NCBI GenBank assembly: GCA_023424475.1
Contig: JAFADX010000352.1
Span: forward strand, 1-9,169
DNA length: 9,169 nucleotides
Reading direction: 5' to 3'
From: Pseudomonadota bacterium
GTDB taxonomy: Bacteria; Pseudomonadota; Alphaproteobacteria; Acetobacterales; Acetobacteraceae
This document shows positions 5,794-9,169 of the stretch, in pieces. Made by a program: the position numbers and the translations under genes. Below the pieces are notes generated by a model. The model ran no database searches. It saw only the letters and a program-made list of their open reading frames with translations, and was not told where the DNA came from. The number at the start of each line of letters is the position of its first letter. Positions within the stretch are counted from its first letter, which is position 1.

Positions 5794-7161
5794 ATGACCG
5801 GAAAGGACCTGACGACAGTGAAGCGCATCCTCGCGCGCTGCGGCCTCGCCGCGGCGACCCTTGCCTTCGCGGCGATGCCCGCGATGGCGCAAGACGCCAA
5901 GGTGGACACCGGCGATGCCGCCTGGATGCTCACCTCGACCGCGCTCGTGCTGATGATGACGATCCCGGGCGTGGCGCTCTTCTATGCGGGCATGGTCCGC
6001 AAGAAGAACGTGCTCGCGACGATGATGCAGTCCTTCTTCATCACCGCGCTGGTGACGGTGCTGTGGATGGTGGCGGGCTATTCCATCGCCTTCGGCGACG
6101 GCGGCACCTATTCAGCGTATTTCGGCGACCTGTCGAAGGTCCTGCTGTCGGGCCTTGCCGACAAATGGGACCAGCCCTTCACGCTGGGCACGGGCGACGG
6201 CGCGGTGGCCTTCACCATCCCCGAGAGCGTCTTCCTGACGTTCCAGATGACCTTCGCGATCATCACCGCGGCGCTGATCGCCGGCGCGGTGGCGGACCGC
6301 ATGAAGTTCTCGGCGCTGGTGGTCTTCGTCTCGATGTGGACGCTGCTGGTCTACAGCCCGGTCGCGCACTGGGTCTGGCACCCGAATGGCTGGCTGTTCG
6401 GCCTTGGCGCGCTGGACTTCGCCGGCGGCACGGTGGTGCACATCAACGCCGGCGTCGCCGGCCTGGTCGCGGCCGTCGTACTCGGCAAGCGCGTCGGCTA
6501 CGGCACCGAGAACATGTCGCCCTTCAACCTTGGCCTCGCCGTCATCGGCGCCTCCCTGCTGTGGGTGGGCTGGTTCGGCTTCAATGCCGGCTCGGCGGCC
6601 TCCTCGGGCGGCGGGCGCGCCGGCATGGCGATGCTGGTGACGCAGATCGCGGCCGGCGGCGCCGCGCTCTCCTGGGCTTTCGCGGAATGGATGCTGAAGG
6701 GGAAGCCCTCGGTGCTCGGCGCGATCTCGGGCGCGGTGGCGGGCCTTGTCGCCATCACCCCGGCGGCGGGCTTCGTGCTGCCGGGCTCGGCGCTGATCAT
6801 CGGCCTGGTGGCCGGCCTCGCCGGCCTGTGGGGCGCGACCGCGCTCAAGCATGCGCTCGGCTACGACGACAGCCTCGACGCCTTCGGCGTGCACGGCATC
6901 TGCGGCATCGTCGGCGCGCTGCTGGTCGGCTTCCTCTCCTACGGCCCGCTTTCGGCGACGACCGCGGCGCCGGAAGGCTCGCCCGGCTCGATGGAGCAGT
7001 TCATCAAGCAGTGCGCGGCGGTCGGCGCGACCATCGTCTTCACCGCCGTCGCGACCTTCATCCTCCTCAAGATCACCGACATGCTGGTCGGCCTGCGGGT
7101 GAGCGAGGAGGAGGAGCGGGAGGGCCTCGACGTGACGCTGCACGGCGAGCGGTTGAACTGA
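5794..7161 (+). CDS. amtB: Ammonium transporter AmtB
   Basis: An inner-membrane ammonium channel, 455 residues from ATG 5794, with a leader (KRILARCGLAAATLAFAAM) and a likely cleavage site AMA before Gln33, then about 11 membrane spans. Pore residues align with E. coli AmtB: Asp208 in LDFAGG (D160), His216 in VVHINAG (H168) and His367 in GVHGICG (H318) as the twin histidines, Trp260, Phe263 and Ser267 in GWFGFNAGS (W212, F215, S219), and Phe154 for the outer Phe gate. The C-terminal tail EEEEREGLDVTLHGERLN keeps the conserved GLD-x5-HGE stretch needed for GlnK control. Start choices: GTG 5779 overlaps the glnK stop, ATG 5794 follows a weak GAGGCGG, and GTG 5818 would give the cleanest signal peptide (KRILARCGL directly after Met) with AAGGA 10 nt upstream. 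It is co-transcribed with glnK. Confidence 0.95.
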   Translation: MTGKDLTTVKRILARCGLAAATLAFAAMPAMAQDAKVDTGDAAWMLTSTALVLMMTIPGVALFYAGMVRKKNVLATMMQSFFITALVTVLWMVAGYSIAFGDGGTYSAYFGDLSKVLLSGLADKWDQPFTLGTGDGAVAFTIPESVFLTFQMTFAIITAALIAGAVADRMKFSALVVFVSMWTLLVYSPVAHWVWHPNGWLFGLGALDFAGGTVVHINAGVAGLVAAVVLGKRVGYGTENMSPFNLGLAVIGASLLWVGWFGFNAGSAASSGGGRAGMAMLVTQIAAGGAALSWAFAEWMLKGKPSVLGAISGAVAGLVAITPAAGFVLPGSALIIGLVAGLAGLWGATALKHALGYDDSLDAFGVHGICGIVGALLVGFLSYGPLSATTAAPEGSPGSMEQFIKQCAAVGATIVFTAVATFILLKITDMLVGLRVSEEEEREGLDVTLHGERLN

Positions 7162-7190
7162 GCGACCCGCCCGGATGGGCGAGGCGACCG

Positions 7191-7214
7191 GGGCGCGGCG
7201 ACATCGCCGCGCCC
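7191..7214. terminator. Strong GC hairpin between convergent genes, likely terminator
   Basis: GGGCGCGGCG (7191-7200) and CGCCGCGCCC (7205-7214) make a perfect 10-bp stem with an ACAT loop. It lies 30 bp after the amtB stop and 44 bp beyond the end of the minus-strand AhpD-like gene, so it could act for both. It has no T-run on the plus strand beyond TT. Confidence 0.5.
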
Positions 7215-7258
7215 TTCCCGTGCCGGGCGGGCGCCGCCGAGCGGCTGGACGAGCGGCC

Positions 7259-7645
7259 CTACTCGAACGCGGCGTCCACCGGCACGCGCAGCGCCTCGGC
7301 CAGGCGGTTCGTCTCCGCCGCCATGGCGATGACGGCGAGCAGCTCGCCATGCATCGCCTCGGTCATGCCCTTCGCCCTCGCTGCCGCGGTGTGGGAGGCG
7401 ACACAATACGTGCAGCCCGCTGCCGCCGAGACGGCGAGGTAGAGCATCTCCTTGGTCAGCGGGTCGAGCGCGCCGGGCGCCATCACCTGCTTCAGGCTCC
7501 CCCAGGTGCGGGCGAGGGTCGGCGGATGGACGGCGACCGCCTTCCAGAAGTTGTTCACATCGGCGACGCCCCGCGTCGCCTTGATGTCGTCATAGACCGC
7601 CCGGACCTCGGGCGAAGCGTCGGCGTGGTCGATCAGGCGGCTCAT
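7259..7645 (-). CDS. Carboxymuconolactone decarboxylase/AhpD family protein
   Basis: A 128-residue all-helical protein of the CMD/AhpD superfamily. The active-site signature E-x11-C-x2-C-x3-H is complete: Glu66, Cys78, Cys81 (GCTYC) and His85 (VASHTAAARAKG). In AhpD such residues make a peroxidase/disulfide-reductase centre. Single-domain members like this one are usually thought to be redox or peroxide-defence proteins, but few have a measured substrate. The TYCVASHT stretch is more typical of AhpD-like members than of the true decarboxylases, which lack the Cys pair. The ribosome binding site GGAGG is 4 nt before the ATG. It lies 67 bp downstream of the response regulator on the same strand, so a shared transcript is possible, and converges on amtB. 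Confidence 0.88.
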   Translation of the reverse strand: MSRLIDHADASPEVRAVYDDIKATRGVADVNNFWKAVAVHPPTLARTWGSLKQVMAPGALDPLTKEMLYLAVSAAAGCTYCVASHTAAARAKGMTEAMHGELLAVIAMAAETNRLAEALRVPVDAAFE

Positions 7646-7712
7646 GGGCCCTCCGCGGCAGCGGCGGGCATCATGGCAGGGGCGCGCGCGGCTGTCCCGC
7701 GGGCGCCCGGCC

Positions 7713-8432
7713 TCAGCTCGCCGCCTCGGCCTCGGCCGTCTGCTCGAGGCGATAGCCGCCTGCCTCGGTGAGCAGGATGCGCGTCTCGGCCGGGTTCGGC
7801 TCGATCTTCTGACGCAGGCGGTAGATGTGCGTCTCGAGCGTGTGGGTCGTGACGTTGCTGTTGTAGCCCCAGACGTCGTTGAGCAGCACGTTGCGCGGCA
7901 CCGGCCGCCCGCCGGCGCGGTAGAGGAACTTGAGGATCGCCGCCTCCTTCTCGGTCAGGCGGATCCGCTTGTTCCGGGCCGGATCGTGCAGCTGCTTCGC
8001 CGAGGGGCGGAACAGGTAGGGCCCGATCTTGAAGATCGCATCCTCGCTGCTGTCGTAGCCGCGCAGCTGGGCGCGCATGCGCGCGAGCAGCTCGTTCAGC
8101 CGGAACGGCTTGGCGATGTAGTCGTTGGCGCCGGCGTCGAGGCCGCTGACGATGTCGGCCTCGCTGTCCGAGCCGGTCAGCATGATGACGGGCATGCGCA
8201 GGCCGAGCCGGCGCATGCGCGAACAGAAATCGCGCCCGTCGCCGTCCGGCAGGCGCAGGTCGAGAAGCACCAGGTCGAAGCGTGAACCTTCGGTGGCGAG
8301 CATCGCGTCGGCGTCGGCCAGGTTCGCCGTCTCCGTCACCGCAAACTCGCCGTCCAGGGCCAGCTGCTCGGCGAGCGTCGCCAGCAGGGCCGGATCGTCG
8401 TCCACGATCAGTATCGGGCGCGGACCGGTCAT
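7713..8432 (-). CDS. OmpR/PhoB-family response regulator
   Basis: A 239-residue two-domain DNA-binding regulator. The receiver (about 1-120) has the acidic pocket Asp11-Asp13, the phospho-acceptor Asp58 in LVLLDLRLPDGDG, the switch Thr86 in MLTGSDSE and Lys108 in YIAKPF, so it should be phosphorylatable. The C-terminal winged helix (about 135-232) has LTEKEAAILKFLYRAGGRPV, VWGYNSNVTTHTLETHIYRLRQKIE (recognition helix) and GGYRL. The HTLETHIYRLRQKIE sequence recurs in a conserved alphaproteobacterial regulator group whose signal I cannot name. No histidine kinase gene lies next to it in this window, so the partner is unlinked or on a separate transcript. A G-rich tract (AAAGGGGGA) sits about 9 nt upstream of the start as the ribosome binding site. 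The AhpD-like gene downstream may be in the same operon. Confidence 0.92.
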   Translation of the reverse strand: MTGPRPILIVDDDPALLATLAEQLALDGEFAVTETANLADADAMLATEGSRFDLVLLDLRLPDGDGRDFCSRMRRLGLRMPVIMLTGSDSEADIVSGLDAGANDYIAKPFRLNELLARMRAQLRGYDSSEDAIFKIGPYLFRPSAKQLHDPARNKRIRLTEKEAAILKFLYRAGGRPVPRNVLLNDVWGYNSNVTTHTLETHIYRLRQKIEPNPAETRILLTEAGGYRLEQTAEAEAAS

Positions 8433-8717
8433 GCGCAGCCATCCCCCTTTCGAAACCGAGCGATCCTAACCTGCTAGCGGCAGAATCGCATCCCCCACGC
8501 CCGGAGGTATGGCTGTTCCGTCATCGATCTGCCAGACATCAAGTGACGCTCGGCACAGCCTCGCAGAGCTGTGATTGATTTTTCGTGCATCTGGACGGCC
8601 GCAAGGCAAGCACCACATCGCGGTAGGCACCGCGCCCGGCGTGCCCTGCGTTGCCGGCGGGTGCCATGGGCGCGACATATTCCGCGCGTCCTTGGGATGT
8701 CAGGAATGGAACGCCCG
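8433..8717. other. Divergent intergenic region between the regulator and the ribA-like gene
   Basis: Contains the leader of the minus-strand regulator at its left and the probable promoter of the plus-strand gene at its right. A weak sigma-70-like pair, TTGCCG (8651-8656) and ACATAT (8675-8680) with an 18-bp spacer, could serve the right-hand gene. I looked for an FMN riboswitch and did not find its conserved core. Confidence 0.4.
8554..8583 (+). terminator. Terminator-like hairpin with T-run ahead of the ribA-like gene
   Basis: CACAGC (8554-8559) and GCTGTG (8568-8573) form a 6-bp stem with an 8-nt loop, followed by ATTGATTTTT ending at 8583. This is the only hairpin in the window with a proper T-run, and it points along the plus strand. 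No plus-strand gene ends there, so it may belong to an attenuator leader or a small RNA starting between about 8440 and 8550, or be chance. Confidence 0.35.
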
Positions 8718-9169
8718 ATGATGACCCCACACGGTCCCTCCGCAGCGGAGCAGGCCCATGACAGCGTGGCGGCCGCCGATGCGGCGGCCCTGGCGCTGCG
8801 GGCCGTGCATCGGGCGGCGTCCGATCTCCGCCGCGGCACGCCGGTGCTCCTGTCCGGGCCGGACGGGTGCCTCGTCGCGGCCGCGGCCGAAACCGTGGGT
8901 GGCCAGGGTCTCGCCGAGCTGGCCGGGGCGGCGGTCGCCGCCCCGTCGCTGCTCCTCGCACCGACCCGCGCGGCGGCGGTGCTGCAGCGGCCGGTCCCGC
9001 AGACGACGGAGGACGAAGGGGTGGTCGCGCTCCGGCTGTCGTCGGGGCTGCTGGCACCGGAGGCGCTGCGCAGCCTGGCCGACCCCCTGGCCGAACGGCT
9101 GCTGCCCGACCCGCCGGAGCGCGTGGCCGTGCCGGCGCTGGCCCAGGCCGCGGTCGCCCTCGCCAAGCT
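8718..9169 (+). CDS. ribA: Probable GTP cyclohydrolase II (RibA) N-terminal part, truncated by window edge
   Basis: An open frame runs to the right edge with 150 codons visible. The sequence LRAVHRAASDLRRGTPVLLSG followed by LVAAAAETV, PSLLLAPTRAAAVL, VVALRLSSGLL and LRSLADPL matches in pattern the N-terminal extension of alphaproteobacterial RibA proteins, which make the riboflavin precursor from GTP. The catalytic zinc-binding Cys cluster and the GTP-binding part lie beyond the window, so the call rests on the N-terminus alone. The start is uncertain: ATGs at 8697, 8706, 8718 and 8721 are all in frame. AGGA (8702-8705) is too close to 8706, and 8718 has GGA about 7 nt upstream, so 8718 is chosen tentatively. 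It is divergent from the response regulator. Confidence 0.55.
   Translation, partial: MMTPHGPSAAEQAHDSVAAADAAALALRAVHRAASDLRRGTPVLLSGPDGCLVAAAAETVGGQGLAELAGAAVAAPSLLLAPTRAAAVLQRPVPQTTEDEGVVALRLSSGLLAPEALRSLADPLAERLLPDPPERVAVPALAQAAVALAK

Noticed and set aside
5727..7442. Long alternative frames over amtB on both strands
   Set aside because: They lack motifs and hydrophobic spans, while the amtB frame aligns residue by residue with known pore positions.
8584..8717. FMN riboswitch ahead of the ribA-like gene
   Set aside because: The conserved RFN core segments are absent.
8474..9166. A 230-codon minus-strand frame over the right end
   Set aside because: Ser/Arg/Ala-rich shadow that crosses the terminator-like region; the plus frame has a recognisable RibA-like N-terminus.
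1..9169. tRNA, rRNA, CRISPR array, integrase or insertion-sequence transposase
   Set aside because: None seen on either strand; there is no regularly spaced repeat and no transposase motif. The only mobile-like item is the non-coding element at 5084-5296.

Overview
The window is a GC-rich stretch (GC concentrated at third codon positions) that reads as ordinary chromosome of an alphaproteobacterium. The proteins (a GlnK-AmtB pair, a UbiH-type monooxygenase, an OmpR-type regulator with the HTLETHIYRLRQKIE helix, a RibA-like N-terminus) look to me most like the Rhodospirillales/Acetobacteraceae (Roseomonas-like). That placement is recognition from memory, not a search.

Layout. Positions 1-440 hold an ambiguous partial frame at the left edge and a less GC-rich intergenic stretch. 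An epoxide-hydrolase-like alpha/beta hydrolase (minus, 441-1568) is divergent from an AMP-dependent acyl-CoA synthetase (plus, from about 1670 to 3205). Next comes a small secreted protein of unknown function (plus, 3305-3778), convergent with a UbiH/COQ6-family FAD monooxygenase (minus, 3794-5053). The 390-bp gap 5054-5443 contains the most unusual structure here: a 213-bp MITE-like element (5084-5296) whose ends are two inverted copies of a ~60-bp palindromic repeat. It is followed directly by a probable NtrC site and a sigma-54 -24/-12 promoter driving glnK-amtB (5444-7161). After a strong hairpin, three features follow: an AhpD/CMD-family protein (minus, 7259-7645), an OmpR-type response regulator without an adjacent kinase (minus, 7713-8432), and the start of a probable GTP cyclohydrolase II gene (ribA-like, plus, from about 8718 and running off the right edge).

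How the genes work together. glnK and amtB form the standard ammonium-transport module: GlnK binds AmtB and blocks it when nitrogen is plentiful, and the visible sigma-54/NtrC signals fit induction under nitrogen limitation. The response regulator and the AhpD-like gene are on the same strand 67 bp apart and could be co-transcribed. The divergent hydrolase and acyl-CoA synthetase may serve a shared catabolic route, but the sequence does not show the substrate. The remaining genes look like unrelated housekeeping neighbours. I see no clear evidence of a new multi-gene system; the most original signals are intergenic.
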